A stretch of 64,000 nt of DNA from Halosimplex aquaticum (GCF_028747785.1 NZ_CP118158.1:1984001-2048000); one strand, 5' to 3'. Positions 28,410-36,689 are shown, counted from the stretch's first letter. A program made the numbers and translations. The notes: a model not told the origin generated them from the letters alone.

Positions 28410-29693
28410 GTGCGTCTCGTCCAGATCACGATCCCGACCGGCAAACGGGAGACCGTCACGCGAGCGCTCGACGACGAGGACATCGACTTCATCGTCACGG
28501 ACGAGACCAGCGACCGGGAGTACGCCGCCGTCGCCTACGTGCCGCTCCCGACCAACGCCGTCGAACCGGTGCTCGAAACCCTCCGGACGGCCGGTATCGA
28601 CGAGAGCACCTACACCGTCGTGCTCGACGCCGAGACCGTCGTCTCGAAGGACTTCGAGGCGCTCGAGGAGCGGTTCAGCGAGGAGCAGGACACCGACCGG
28701 ATCGCCCGCGAGGAACTGGTCACGGCCGCCGAAGACCTGCTGATGTCGATGCCGACCTACATCATCATGACCGTGGTCAGCGCCGTCATCGCGACCGCGG
28801 GCCTGTTGCTCAACTCGCCGGCCGTCGTCGTCGGGTCGATGGTGATCGCGCCGCTCATCGGCCCGGCGATGGCCGCGAGCGTGGGGACTGTCGTCGTCGA
28901 CGAAGAGCTGTTCGCCGAGGGCGTCAAGCTCCAGGCCGTCGGCCTCGTCGTCTCGGTCGCGGCGGCCGCCGCCTTCGCCTGGGTCGTCAAGACCGTCCAC
29001 CTGATCCCGCCGTTCACCGACGTGACCGCGATCCCGCAGGTCCGCAGCCGGCTCTACCCGGACTTCCTCTCGCTGGTCGTCGCCCTCGGCGCCGGGGTCG
29101 CGGGCTCGCTGTCGCTGACGGCTGGCGTCTCTTCCGCGCTGGTCGGCGTGATGATCGCGGTCGCCCTCATCCCGCCGGCGGCGACCGTCGGCATCGGCAT
29201 CGCCTGGGGCAAACCCATCGTCACGTTCGGGTCGACCGTCCTCGTCCTGGTGAACCTGCTGTCGATCAACCTGGCGGCGCTCGTCATCCTGCGCTACAGC
29301 GGCTACCGGCCGACGAACTGGTTCCAGCTCGACACGGCGCGCGGCGCGACGGTCCGGCGGGTCGCCGTCCTCGTCGTCGCAATCGTCATGCTGTCGGTCT
29401 TCCTCGGCGGCGTCACCTACGACTCGTTCCGCGGCGCGACGACCGAGGAACGCATCCAGGACGCGACCAGCGCCGCCATCAACGAGTCCGCGGCCGACGC
29501 CGAAGTGCTCTCGCTCGAAGTCAACCGGAGCAGCAACTTCCTGTTGCAACACCCCGTGGCGATCACCGTCACGGTCGGCGTCGAGAACCAGACCCACCCG
29601 CGACTGGCCGAGCCGATCGACCGACGGGTCGAGCGCGCCATCGACCGCGAGGTCCGGACCCAGGTCCGGTACGTCGTCGTCGACTCGTCGTGA
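28410..29693 (+). CDS. DUF389 / TIGR00341 membrane protein
   Basis: 427 residues from GTG 28410. The soluble N-terminal domain (~1-105, VRLVQITIPTGKRETVTRAL) is followed by a helix-rich DUF389 membrane domain of about eight segments. It has the conserved stretches LLLNSPAVVVGSMVIAPLIG and LVGVMIAVALIPPAATVGIG. A C-terminal ~80-residue domain (after VTYDSFRGATTEERIQDATS) is probably extracytoplasmic. The family is widespread in haloarchaea; its transport or sensing role is not established. The family start typically reads M-R-L-V-Q-V, matching V-R-L-V-Q-I at this GTG. Confidence 0.85.
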   Translation: MRLVQITIPTGKRETVTRALDDEDIDFIVTDETSDREYAAVAYVPLPTNAVEPVLETLRTAGIDESTYTVVLDAETVVSKDFEALEERFSEEQDTDRIAREELVTAAEDLLMSMPTYIIMTVVSAVIATAGLLLNSPAVVVGSMVIAPLIGPAMAASVGTVVVDEELFAEGVKLQAVGLVVSVAAAAAFAWVVKTVHLIPPFTDVTAIPQVRSRLYPDFLSLVVALGAGVAGSLSLTAGVSSALVGVMIAVALIPPAATVGIGIAWGKPIVTFGSTVLVLVNLLSINLAALVILRYSGYRPTNWFQLDTARGATVRRVAVLVVAIVMLSVFLGGVTYDSFRGATTEERIQDATSAAINESAADAEVLSLEVNRSSNFLLQHPVAITVTVGVENQTHPRLAEPIDRRVERAIDREVRTQVRYVVVDSS

Positions 29694-29803
29694 CAGGTTA
29701 CCGCCACTACCCACCGGTCGTCGTCGACCGATTCGCCCCGTCTGACGCGCGTCTGACGGCCGATTTCGATCCTTCAAAGACGCGTTTGAGTTAACGTGAT
29801 CTC

Positions 29804-29813
29804 TTTTTGATAG
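29804..29813 (+). promoter_or_regulatory. TATA-like box of SIMPL protein gene
   Basis: TTTTTGATAG lies ~26 bases before ATG 29834, fitting a leaderless transcript and the signal-peptide start. Confidence 0.5.
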
Positions 29814-29833
29814 CCCGTCGTTGGAGCGGACGC

Positions 29834-30598
29834 ATGAACTCACGAGTCACACTCGCCGGAGTGGCCCTCGTCGCGGCCCTCCTGGCCACGGCGGGCGCCG
29901 CGGCGGCGTTCACGTCCGGCGGCGCCCCGGTCCAGACGCAGCAGACCGCAACACAGGACAACATGAGCGACACGATCACCGTCGGCGCCTCCGGCCAGGT
30001 CCAGGCCGAGGCCGACCGCGCGGTCGTCCGCGTCGGCGTCGTCGCCACGGGCGACAACATCCAGACGGTGCGCAAACAGCTCTCCAACAACGCGAGCCAG
30101 ATGCGCAGCGCCCTGAACAAGATGGGCATCGACAGCAGCCAGATCCGCACGGGCTACTACGACATCTCGACGAACCGCCGCTACGGCGGTGGCGGCCAGA
30201 CCGACCAGCCCGAGTACCGCGCCGTCCACTCGTTCTCGATCACGGTCGACGACCCCGATAGCGTCGGGCAGGTCGTCGACACGGCCGTGACCAACGGCGC
30301 GAACGAGGTCGACGGCATCCAGTTCACCCTCTCCGAGGACAAGCGCGAGAGCCTCCGGCAGAAGGCTCTCAGCGAGGCGATGGACTCGGCCCGCGGCGAG
30401 GCCAGCACCATCGCCAGCGCCGAGGACCTGAGCGTCACCGGCGTCGACCGCGTCTCCACCACGCAGTACAACAGCCACACCTACTCGGTCGAGACCGCCG
30501 CGCTCGCCGCTGACGGCGGCGCCAGCACCTCCATCAACAGCGGTCCGGTGACGGTGAGCGCCTCTGTCACCGTCGTCTACGAGACGAACTCCGAGTGA
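29834..30598 (+). CDS. Secreted SIMPL-domain (DUF541) protein
   Basis: 254 residues. A Sec-type signal peptide (~1-29, RVTLAGVALVAALLATAGAA) leads a DUF541/SIMPL domain: ITVGASGQVQAEADRAVVRV, the central R-T-G-Y-Y-D-I-S segment, and a final strand block SASVTVVYETNS. In bacteria such proteins are periplasmic oligomers linked to stress or oxidative defence; in haloarchaea the role is unknown. There is a Gln/Thr spacer after the signal but no lipobox. Downstream is a convergent GTPase gene after 209 bases that contain a perfect hairpin (30682-30700). Confidence 0.8.
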   Translation: MNSRVTLAGVALVAALLATAGAAAAFTSGGAPVQTQQTATQDNMSDTITVGASGQVQAEADRAVVRVGVVATGDNIQTVRKQLSNNASQMRSALNKMGIDSSQIRTGYYDISTNRRYGGGGQTDQPEYRAVHSFSITVDDPDSVGQVVDTAVTNGANEVDGIQFTLSEDKRESLRQKALSEAMDSARGEASTIASAEDLSVTGVDRVSTTQYNSHTYSVETAALAADGGASTSINSGPVTVSASVTVVYETNSE

Positions 30599-30681
30599 CG
30601 ACCGACCCACTCGGTCCGCCCACACGCTCTGTCACCCGCTGACGCCCGCGCCCCCGAGTCCCGCTGGCGCTCCGTTCTCCC

Positions 30682-30700
30682 GTCACCGGTCTCCGGTGAC
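30682..30700. terminator. Hairpin between convergent genes
   Basis: GTCACCGG and CCGGTGAC pair perfectly around TCT, in the 209-base gap between a plus gene ending at 30598 and a minus gene ending at 30808. A short T-rich run (GCTTTC) follows on plus. It may terminate either transcript; nothing else is seen in the gap. Confidence 0.35.
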
Positions 30701-30807
30701 GTTCGCTTTCTCGCCTCCGCGTCCGCCGTTTCGGGTTCCCCTGGGAGATCCGCCGCTCACGGTCGCGTCGGTATCCGCAGAACTCGACGGCGGGTTCGAC
30801 TGGCCGA

Positions 30808-31815
30808 CTACTGTCCGTCGTAGGGGAGCTCAGGTTCGTAGTCGACGGCCTCGACGGCGGCGTCGAGGACGCCCTGGACGTTCTCGTCCTCGGTGACGCT
30901 CATGTACAGGTCGGCCTCGACGTCGCGCGAGCGGTCGGCCTTGTTGCAGACCGTGAGGACGGGCACGTCGAAGCGCGCCTCGATGTCGTCCCGGAGCGCC
31001 AGTTGCAGGTCGAGCGGGTAGCCGCACTCCTCGCTGGCGTCGACGAGGACGAGGACCGCGTCGGCGAGGTGTTCGACGGCACTGGCCGCCTGGGCTTCCA
31101 CGTCGTTGCGCTCCTCGGGCGCGCGGTCGAGCAGGCCCGGCGTGTCCACTATCTGGTAGCGGATGTGCCCGTCGTCGAAGTGGCCCACGCGGATCTCGGT
31201 CGTCGTGAACGGGTAGGAGGCGGTCTCGTTGCGGGCGTTCGTGACCGCGTTGACGAACGTGGACTTGCCGACGTTGGGGTAGCCGGCGACGACGATGGTC
31301 GGTTCGTCGGGGCGGATGTCGGGCAGTGTCTTCAGGTCGTCGCGCGCGGCGCCGACCGCCGCGAGGTCGCCCTCGACTTCCTCGACCACGTCGGCGATGC
31401 GAGCGAAGGCCTGCTTGCGGAGCTTGCGGGCGGTGTCGATGTCGCCGGTGGCGATGCGGCCCTGGTACTCGTCGCGGATCTCGGAGGTCTTGCGGCTCGC
31501 CCAGTTGATCTCCGAGAGGTGCTGGCGGACGGCGTCGATGCCGCCGATGTCGGGCGCGTCGTCGTCGGTGGTGTTCGACGCGATGACGGCGTCGGCCAGT
31601 TCCTCGTAGAACGGGTCCAGATCGTCGAAGTCCGGCCAGTCGGAGACGACGTTCTCCAGGTTGTCGGAGGCGATATTGGAGGCGGTCTGCAGCATCGAGA
31701 GGGGGGCGTCGTGGCCGCTCTTGGCCCGCCCCGCGCGCGCGGCCCGCGAGAACGCCTTGTCCACCAGCTCCTCGGACGTCGGCGTCGTCGGCAGGTCCTC
31801 GAACGGTTGGCTCAT
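30808..31815 (-). CDS. NOG1-like GTP-binding protein
   Basis: 335 residues. An N-terminal helical domain (~1-165) is followed by an Obg/NOG1-type G domain: G1 GYPNVGKST (178-186), G2 region around SYPFTTTEIRVGHFDD, G3 DTPGLL and G4 NKAD. The TPG in G3 and the helical N-domain match archaeal NOG1-family proteins, which act in large ribosomal subunit assembly. It ends soon after the G domain, without the long eukaryotic C-terminal extension. The gene stands alone; its start is divergent from the membrane gene at 31953. Confidence 0.9.
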   Translation of the reverse strand: MSQPFEDLPTTPTSEELVDKAFSRAARAGRAKSGHDAPLSMLQTASNIASDNLENVVSDWPDFDDLDPFYEELADAVIASNTTDDDAPDIGGIDAVRQHLSEINWASRKTSEIRDEYQGRIATGDIDTARKLRKQAFARIADVVEEVEGDLAAVGAARDDLKTLPDIRPDEPTIVVAGYPNVGKSTFVNAVTNARNETASYPFTTTEIRVGHFDDGHIRYQIVDTPGLLDRAPEERNDVEAQAASAVEHLADAVLVLVDASEECGYPLDLQLALRDDIEARFDVPVLTVCNKADRSRDVEADLYMSVTEDENVQGVLDAAVEAVDYEPELPYDGQ

Positions 31816-31952
31816 TGCCCCCCGATAGACGGCCGGCGCGTAAAAGGCCGTTTACTCGCCGCCGCCCGCGACACGGCGTCACACCGGTGGGACCGCCCCT
31901 GCCGGCGTATCCCTGCGAGACGCCTATGCGTCCCCGCGGTCTACCCCGGGCC

Positions 31953-32318
31953 ATGACTGACTGGAGCGCTGTCGTCTGGGGATTCGTCGCCGGCATCGTC
32001 GCCGGTATCGCCGCCTTCCTCGTCCCGGTGGTCGGTCACGTCGGCGCGGGCCTGATCGCCGGATTCGTCGCCGGGTACCTCGCCGGCGGGACGCTCGGCA
32101 GCGGCGCGTGGCACGGCCTGCTCGCCGGCGCCCTCGGCGGCGTCGTCCTCGTCGTCCTCACCGCACCGATCGCGAGCCTGCTCGGCGGGGCGCTCGGCGG
32201 CCCAATCGGCGGCGTCTTCAGCGGCCTCAGCGTGATCGTCGTCGGCCTCGTCATCGCGTTCGTGTTCGCCCTCGACAGCGCCGTCGGCGGGATGATCGGC
32301 GCGATCCTCGCGGACTGA
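31953..32318 (+). CDS. DUF5518-like small membrane protein
   Basis: 121 residues from ATG 31953, almost entirely hydrophobic, with four Gly-rich helices (VVWGFVAGIVAGIAAFLVPV, GLIAGFVAGYLAGGTLGS, a third at ~55-80, a fourth at ~85-112). It has the layout of haloarchaeal DUF5518 proteins. The function is unknown. An upstream in-frame ATG at 31926 would add nine Arg-rich residues; the shorter start fits better. It is followed 40 bases later by another small membrane protein with its own TATA box; the two may be distant paralogues. Confidence 0.65.
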   Translation: MTDWSAVVWGFVAGIVAGIAAFLVPVVGHVGAGLIAGFVAGYLAGGTLGSGAWHGLLAGALGGVVLVVLTAPIASLLGGALGGPIGGVFSGLSVIVVGLVIAFVFALDSAVGGMIGAILAD

Positions 32319-32328
32319 CGCCGGTCGG

Positions 32329-32338
32329 TTTTATTTTC
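32329..32338 (+). promoter_or_regulatory. TATA box of small membrane protein gene
   Basis: TTTTATTTTC lies ~26 bases before ATG 32359 and only ~10 bases after the previous stop. It may also serve as the T-rich terminator of the previous gene. Confidence 0.5.
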
Positions 32339-32358
32339 GGGGGTACCGTCTCCCCGGT

Positions 32359-32784
32359 ATGCTCCACCGCCGTGCCCTCTTGGCGGCCACCGCGACGAAC
32401 GTCGCGGTCCTCGCAGTGCTGCTGGTCGCGACCGACGTCGTCCTCCTCGGGACGACCGTCGGCGGGCTCGTGGCCGGTGCGTTCGCTGGGCGTCTCCGGG
32501 CCGGCGCGGTCACGGGCGGGACAGCCGCGGCGCTCGCTCCCGTCGTCGGGGCCGTGCTTGCAGCCGTCCTGACAGCGGTCGCACTCCTCGTCGGTGCCGC
32601 GCTCGGGAGCGGTGGCGCCGCCCGTGCCGGGGCCGGTGTGGTCTTCGGCGTCGCCGCACTCGGCCCGGTTCTCGGGCTCGCCTCCCTGCTCGCCTACGCC
32701 GTCTCGCTGCTCGTTCTCGTCCCGCTCGGCGCACTCGGCGGCGTCTTCGGCGCCGTCGCGTCCCGCGGACTGACCCGAATCTGA
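32359..32784 (+). CDS. Small Ala/Val-rich membrane protein
   Basis: 141 residues with four hydrophobic segments: about 8-30, 34-48 plus 52-82 (possibly two helices), and 92-130. The composition is strikingly simple (A, V, G, L). A single Arg-rich turn, AGRLRAG, separates the first helices. The overall layout is like the preceding DUF5518-like protein, but I do not see a shared motif strong enough to assign the family. There is no catalytic residue pattern. The start is fixed by the TATA box at 32329-32338. Confidence 0.55.
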   Translation: MLHRRALLAATATNVAVLAVLLVATDVVLLGTTVGGLVAGAFAGRLRAGAVTGGTAAALAPVVGAVLAAVLTAVALLVGAALGSGGAARAGAGVVFGVAALGPVLGLASLLAYAVSLLVLVPLGALGGVFGAVASRGLTRI

Positions 32785-32845
32785 TGTACCCCCCGGCAGT
32801 CGCGGTCGGAGTCACGCTTTTCCCGATTCCGCACCCAGCCAGCGT

Positions 32846-33163
32846 ATGGCGAAGATCGACGCGAGCGAACTCCTCCCGAACGGCCACGTCCAGCAACTGG
32901 CGGCCGACGGCGAGATCACCCAGATGCACCGCGGACACAAGTACGCCGACGAGGGCGACACCTTCGAGATAGACGGCCAGACGTTCGAGGTGACCGACGT
33001 GATCCGACGGACGCTCGGCGACCTCACCGACGAGGACGCCCGGCGCGAGGGCTCAGCGGACCTCGACGCCTATCGCGAGCGGCTGAACCGCGTCCACGAC
33101 GAGTTCGAGTGGGACGACGACAGCGACGTCGTCCGCCACCGATTCGAGCCGCGAGAACAGTAG
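32846..33163 (+). CDS. ASCH-domain-like small protein
   Basis: 105 residues. The first ~60 (MAKIDASELLPNGHVQQLAA, then MHRGHKYADEGDTFEIDGQT) look like the short ASCH/PUA-like proteins common in haloarchaea. Such folds bind RNA or modified nucleotides. The C-terminal half is helical and charged (DLDAYRERLNRVHDEFEWDD). The substrate is unknown. Its stop is immediately followed by the convergent hisE stop (33163/33164), so the two genes abut tail to tail with no spacer. Confidence 0.65.
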   Translation: MAKIDASELLPNGHVQQLAADGEITQMHRGHKYADEGDTFEIDGQTFEVTDVIRRTLGDLTDEDARREGSADLDAYRERLNRVHDEFEWDDDSDVVRHRFEPREQ

Positions 33164-33451
33164 TTACCGCCGCTCGGCCAGTTCAGCGCGCAGGTCTTCC
33201 AGGTCCATGTCCTTCATCGCTAGCAGGACGAGCAGGTGGTAGACGATGTCGGCGGACTCGTGAGCGATCTCTTCGCGGTCGTCGTCCTTCGCGGCGAGCA
33301 GTAGCTCCGTACTCTCCTCGCCGAGCTTCTCCAGCACGGCGTTCTCGCCTTTCTCGTGGTCGAACAGCGACGCGGTGTAGGAGTCCTCGGGCAGGTTCTC
33401 CTTGCGGTCCTCGATGACGGCGAACAGCTCGTCGAGCACGTCGTCGGTCAT
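33164..33451 (-). CDS. hisE: Phosphoribosyl-ATP pyrophosphohydrolase HisE
   Basis: 95 residues, the normal length of a stand-alone HisE. It hydrolyses PR-ATP to PR-AMP in histidine synthesis. The MazG-like all-alpha fold shows its metal-binding Glu/Asp motifs: EKLGEESTELLLAAKDDDRE and HESADIVYHLLVLLA. It starts at ATG 33451; the longer open frame upstream is Arg-rich and unlike the family. No other his gene is in the window, as usual for scattered haloarchaeal his genes. It is followed tail to tail by the ASCH-like gene; pdxT lies ~110 bases upstream on the same strand. Confidence 0.93.
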   Translation of the reverse strand: MTDDVLDELFAVIEDRKENLPEDSYTASLFDHEKGENAVLEKLGEESTELLLAAKDDDREEIAHESADIVYHLLVLLAMKDMDLEDLRAELAERR

Positions 33452-33558
33452 TACCCGCCCTGTCGACGCCCCGAGGTAAGTCCCCTCGGGTTTCCGCACG
33501 CGGCAGCGACGGCTACGCTCACGCCACACTTCTCGCGGGTCACTCCGTTCCCCACTCG

Positions 33559-34170
33559 CTATTCGAGGCCGCTCACTGCGTTCGCGACCTCGCTCTCGAA
33601 AAACGCCAGATCGTGAATCCGGTAATCGTCTGTCAGCTCCGGGTGGAACGACGTCCCGACGACGGGACCGTCCCGCACCGCGACCGCCCGGCCGTCCCAC
33701 TCGGCCAGCACCTCGGCGTCGCCCACCGAGTCGATGAGCGGCGCGCGGATGAACACGGCCGGGAACGGCTCGTCGAGGCCCGTCACGTCCAGGGGGGCCT
33801 CGAAGCTGTCCGCCTGACGCCCGAAGGCGTTGCGCTCGACGGTCACGTCGATCAGGTCCAGCGAGGTGACGCGGTCGTCGTTCGGGTCGGCCGAGGCGAC
33901 GATGAGGCCGGCGCACGTCGCCAGAACCGGCTTGCCGGCGTCGACGTGGTCGACGATCTCCGGGGCGATGCCCTCGCGCTGGAGGTGCCGGGAGATCGCC
34001 GTGGACTCCCCGCCCGGGAGGAGCAACAGATCGCAGTCCGGGACGACGCTGGACTGGCGGATCTCCACGACCTCCGTCGACTCGTCGTGGCTGGCCGCGG
34101 CTCGCCGGATGGCCTCGGCGTGTTCGCTCACGTCGCCCTGGACGGCGACGACGCCCGCCCTGATGGTCAT
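33559..34170 (-). CDS. pdxT: Pyridoxal 5'-phosphate synthase glutaminase PdxT
   Basis: 203 residues. It is the glutaminase subunit that channels ammonia to PdxS for PLP synthesis. Class I amidotransferase landmarks are present: GVVAVQGDVSEH at the N-terminus, LLLPGGESTAISRHL, nucleophile Cys86 in LATCAGLI, and the His/Glu pair in TSFHPELTDD. The partner pdxS is not in the window. The PLP made would serve enzymes such as the aminotransferase at 24.9 kb and MetY at 45.2 kb. The ~110 bases between its stop and hisE show no feature. Confidence 0.93.
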   Translation of the reverse strand: MTIRAGVVAVQGDVSEHAEAIRRAAASHDESTEVVEIRQSSVVPDCDLLLLPGGESTAISRHLQREGIAPEIVDHVDAGKPVLATCAGLIVASADPNDDRVTSLDLIDVTVERNAFGRQADSFEAPLDVTGLDEPFPAVFIRAPLIDSVGDAEVLAEWDGRAVAVRDGPVVGTSFHPELTDDYRIHDLAFFESEVANAVSGLE

Positions 34171-34267
34171 ACCTCCGTTACCGGACGCGGCGCGAAAAAA
34201 CTCTCGTTCTCCGTCCCGAACCCGCCCGTTTCGCCGCCGTCGGTCGGCGAGCGGTCTCCCGCCGGGT

Positions 34268-34366
34268 TCAGTCGTCCGCCGATTCTTCCGCTGTCTGTTC
34301 CTCGTCGGCCTCGTCCGCCGGCGGCGCGGAGTAGAGCATCCCGCGACTCGCGCTGATTCGTGTCAT
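34268..34366 (-). CDS. Possible 32-residue acidic miniprotein
   Basis: Reading from ATG 34366 gives MTRISASRGMLYSAPPADEA followed by a D/E/A/S-rich tail to a TGA at 34268. The composition (basic start, strongly acidic end) is that of haloarchaeal proteins. A TATA-like GGTTATCA lies ~28 bases upstream on the minus strand, right for a leaderless transcript. It lies between pdxT (same strand) and the PrsW gene (divergent). No family is known to me. The competing 69-residue frame on the same strand is Arg/Gly-rich and unconvincing. Confidence 0.45.
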   Translation of the reverse strand: MTRISASRGMLYSAPPADEADEEQTAEESADD

Positions 34367-34498
34367 TGTCTCGCACTCGCCGGTTTACACTGATAACCGT
34401 ACCCCTGAATGTAATATGCAGTATTAAGACACATTAAGGTAATATAAGGCGCCTCGATCGCCGGAATCAGCACTCGACACGCGAACACCGGCCAAACT

Positions 34499-34521
34499 GT
34501 TAGGGACGGGGAAGCCCTAAC
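34499..34521. promoter_or_regulatory. Inverted repeat before PrsW-like gene
   Basis: GTTAGGG and CCCTAAC, perfect seven-base arms with a nine-base spacer, end eight bases before ATG 34530. The region upstream to ~34380 is AT-rich (GTAATATGCAGTATTAAGAC; TTAAGGTAATATAAGG) and holds possible TATA boxes. The repeat could be an operator or a 5' UTR hairpin. Confidence 0.4.
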
Positions 34522-34529
34522 GGCTATCC

Positions 34530-35555
34530 ATGTCAGATAGGCGGGACCCGGTCGAGGCGCGCGCGGACAAGGGACGGGACCTCTACGAGGTGTCGACCTG
34601 GGAGGCGCGGTCGGCGTTCGACAAACTGTCGGCGGGGCTCTACTCCGTCGGCGTCTCGGCGGCGCGACTGTTGGTGATCCTGGTGGCAGTCGCGATCCTC
34701 GCCTTGCAGTTCGCGCTGGGCGGCCTCGGTGCGGTCACCAACCCGATCATCGGCGTGTTCGTCCTGCTGTCGGCCGTGCCGGCGTTCGCCCTCGCGGTCT
34801 ACGTCTGGTACGCCGACGTGACGACGTCGGAACCGCTGGAACTGCTCGTCGGCACGTTCGTCCTCGGCGTGCTGTTCGCCAGTTTCGCCGGCATCGTGAA
34901 TGGGATCGCTGACTGGGGGCTGCAGTCGCTGGGGCTGACGGCCGGACTCGTCGGCTTCGTCTTCCAGATCCTCTTTTTCTACGTCGTCGTCGGGCCGATC
35001 GAGGAGACCGTCAAACTCCTCGCGGTGTGGCTGTACCCCTATCGGAAGCCGGAGTTCGACGCCGTCGTCGACGGGGCGGTCTACGGCGCGATGGCCGGCC
35101 TCGGCTTCGCGACCATCGAGAACGCCATCTACATCTCCGGCCAGACCCAGGGCATCGCCGACCCGCTGAACCTGATAGCGGCTGGCACCGGCATCTCGGC
35201 CGTCCGCGCGCTCGCGGGGCCGGGTCACGTCATCTACTCCGCCTTCGCGGGCTACTACCTCGGTCTCGCGAAGTTCAACCGCGAGAACGCCGGCCCCATC
35301 GTGGTCAAGGGGCTGCTGATCGCCGCGCTGATCCACGCGACGTACAACTCGCTGTCGAGCGTCGTTCCCGCCGTCGTGTCGAACGCCACCGGCATCCCGT
35401 GGATCCTCGTCTTCTTCGGGTTCATCATCGTCTACGACGGGATATTCGGCCTCCTGCTCATCCGGAAGATCTCCCGATACCGGAAGGCCTACCACGAGGC
35501 CCACGACGAACCCCCGGAGGGACAGCGGGCGGAACTCACCGAGTTCGATAGCTGA
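34530..35555 (+). CDS. PrsW-family intramembrane metalloprotease
   Basis: 341 residues with about eight to nine membrane helices. The family's putative metal and catalytic positions are visible: the Glu pair E158-E159 in VGPIEETVKLLAVW, E197 in GFATIENAIY, His233 in GPGHVIYSAFAGYYLG, and His269 in ALIHATYN. The N-terminal ~35 residues are charged and cytosolic (YEVSTWEARSAFDKLSAGLY). PrsW proteases cleave anti-sigma factors in Bacillus; in archaea, which lack sigma factors, substrates are unknown. The start sits just after a perfect inverted repeat (34499-34521), and the upstream region is unusually AT-rich, so the gene may be regulated. It is convergent with the riboflavin synthase gene (25 bases). 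Confidence 0.88.
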   Translation: MSDRRDPVEARADKGRDLYEVSTWEARSAFDKLSAGLYSVGVSAARLLVILVAVAILALQFALGGLGAVTNPIIGVFVLLSAVPAFALAVYVWYADVTTSEPLELLVGTFVLGVLFASFAGIVNGIADWGLQSLGLTAGLVGFVFQILFFYVVVGPIEETVKLLAVWLYPYRKPEFDAVVDGAVYGAMAGLGFATIENAIYISGQTQGIADPLNLIAAGTGISAVRALAGPGHVIYSAFAGYYLGLAKFNRENAGPIVVKGLLIAALIHATYNSLSSVVPAVVSNATGIPWILVFFGFIIVYDGIFGLLLIRKISRYRKAYHEAHDEPPEGQRAELTEFDS

Positions 35556-35579
35556 TCCGGCGGTACGCGGCGGTCGGCC

Positions 35580-36236
35580 CTATCGGTACTCGCCGAGCGC
35601 TTCGCGGACGGCGGCCACGTCGGCGCCGGCCTCCGCGTCGCGGTCGGCCAGGCCGAGCATCCGCTCGACGTACTTCGCGAACACGTCGACTTCGACGTGG
35701 ACCTCGTCGCCGGGCTCTCTCGCCGAGAGCGTCGTCTCGTGGTACGTCGTCGGGATGATCGCCACGGAGAACGTCCCCGCCGCCTCGTCGAGGGAAGCGA
35801 CGGTGAGGCTGATCCCGTCGAGCGCGATGGACCCCTTCTCGACGACGTACTGGGCCAGCCCCGGCGGCAACTCGAAGGTGTAGGCCCAGTCTTCGCCCAC
35901 CCGCTCGACGTCGACGATCTCGGTCGTCCCGTCGACGTGACCCTGCACGACGTGTCCGTCGAAGCGCTCGTCGGCGGCGAGCGCCCGCTCCAGATTGACT
36001 TCCTGGCCCTCGACGACCGAATCGAACGTCGTCCGGTCGAGCGTCTCGGCGGCCAGGAACACCGAGAACCACTCCCCGTCCTCGTGCTCCTCGACGGTGA
36101 GGCAGGCGCCGTCGACGCTGACGCTCTGGCCACCCTCCAGGCCCGAAAAGCCCGTCCCGATCCGGAGTCGGCGGCCGGCGTCCGTGTCCTCGATCCCGAC
36201 GATCTCGCCCGTCTCCTCGACGATGCCGGTGAACAT
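35580..36236 (-). CDS. ribE: Riboflavin synthase (bacterial-type alpha chain)
   Basis: 218 residues with the internal two-fold repeat of the trimeric bacterial enzyme. The first half begins MFTGIVEETGEIVGIEDTD and contains VSVDGACLTVEE; the second begins DGHVVQGHVDGTTEIVDVER and contains ALDGISLTVASLDE. The C-terminus carries the trimerisation helix (EVDVFAKYVERMLGL). It dismutates two 6,7-dimethyl-8-ribityllumazine to riboflavin. Haloarchaea use this bacterial type rather than the archaeal RibC. No other riboflavin gene is adjacent. The last ~20 residues are an acidic extension. Confidence 0.92.
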   Translation of the reverse strand: MFTGIVEETGEIVGIEDTDAGRRLRIGTGFSGLEGGQSVSVDGACLTVEEHEDGEWFSVFLAAETLDRTTFDSVVEGQEVNLERALAADERFDGHVVQGHVDGTTEIVDVERVGEDWAYTFELPPGLAQYVVEKGSIALDGISLTVASLDEAAGTFSVAIIPTTYHETTLSAREPGDEVHVEVDVFAKYVERMLGLADRDAEAGADVAAVREALGEYR

Positions 36237-36303
36237 ACGCCACGGTTGGGAAGATCGTCACAAAAGGATTATCGTTCACGGATATGGGACGGTTTCGAGC
36301 GGC

Positions 36304-36322
36304 CGCGCCTCCGGGAGGCGCG
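36304..36322. promoter_or_regulatory. Perfect palindrome upstream of small membrane gene
   Basis: CGCGCCTCC and GGAGGCGCG pair around one base. The sequence GGGGCTTTT right after it is at the TATA position for ATG 36356. It could be an operator overlapping the promoter or a terminator-like hairpin; the position allows either. Confidence 0.35.
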
Positions 36323-36355
36323 GGGCTTTTGCCGGTCGGGAGGGTATCGGGGGGC

Positions 36356-36604
36356 ATGGCGCGCAGTATCCTCGGATTAGTCGGGCTGGGGGCGACGCTC
36401 GTGTTCGCGATCCCGGTCGCGATGCTGGGGTTCGACTACCTCGTGCTCCAGGGGAGGACGGGTCTCGGCGCCGCCCTGCTGGTCGCGGCGGGGCTGATGA
36501 TCGCCATCGAGGAGTACGTCACGACGCCGGGCGATCTCGCGGGAACCGCGGTCGAGAAGACGGTCGGGACGGTCGTGAAATCGCCCGACGACGACGAGAA
36601 GTGA
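36356..36604 (+). CDS. Small two-helix membrane protein (DUF7533-like)
   Basis: 82 residues from ATG 36356. Helices lie at ~4-28 and ~36-54 (LGLVGLGATLVFAIPVAMLG; GLGAALLVAAGLMIAIEEYV). A cytosolic tail, TPGDLAGTAVEKTVGTVVKS, ends in acidic residues. This layout, with the EEY-TTPGD turn, matches small haloarchaeal proteins annotated as DUF7533, though I recall this only loosely. The upstream in-frame codon at 36284 would add 24 residues that include the palindrome and look non-coding. The function is unknown. Confidence 0.6.
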   Translation: MARSILGLVGLGATLVFAIPVAMLGFDYLVLQGRTGLGAALLVAAGLMIAIEEYVTTPGDLAGTAVEKTVGTVVKSPDDDEK

Positions 36605-36681
36605 GCCCCAGTAGTCTCCGCCCAGCGAGCCGTCGCGACCGTCGATCGCGGACTGGGTTGCACGCCGAAATAGATCCAAGC

Positions 36682-36689
36682 GTTAAAAT
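36682..36689 (+). promoter_or_regulatory. TATA box of Agl23-like gene
   Basis: GTTAAAAT lies ~28 bases before ATG 36713, as expected for a leaderless haloarchaeal gene. Confidence 0.5.

Noticed and set aside
34167..34376. 69-residue minus-strand frame upstream of pdxT
   Set aside because: Arg/Gly-rich, overlaps pdxT, and its composition is unlike haloarchaeal proteins; the shorter acidic frame on the same strand (34268-34366) is better.
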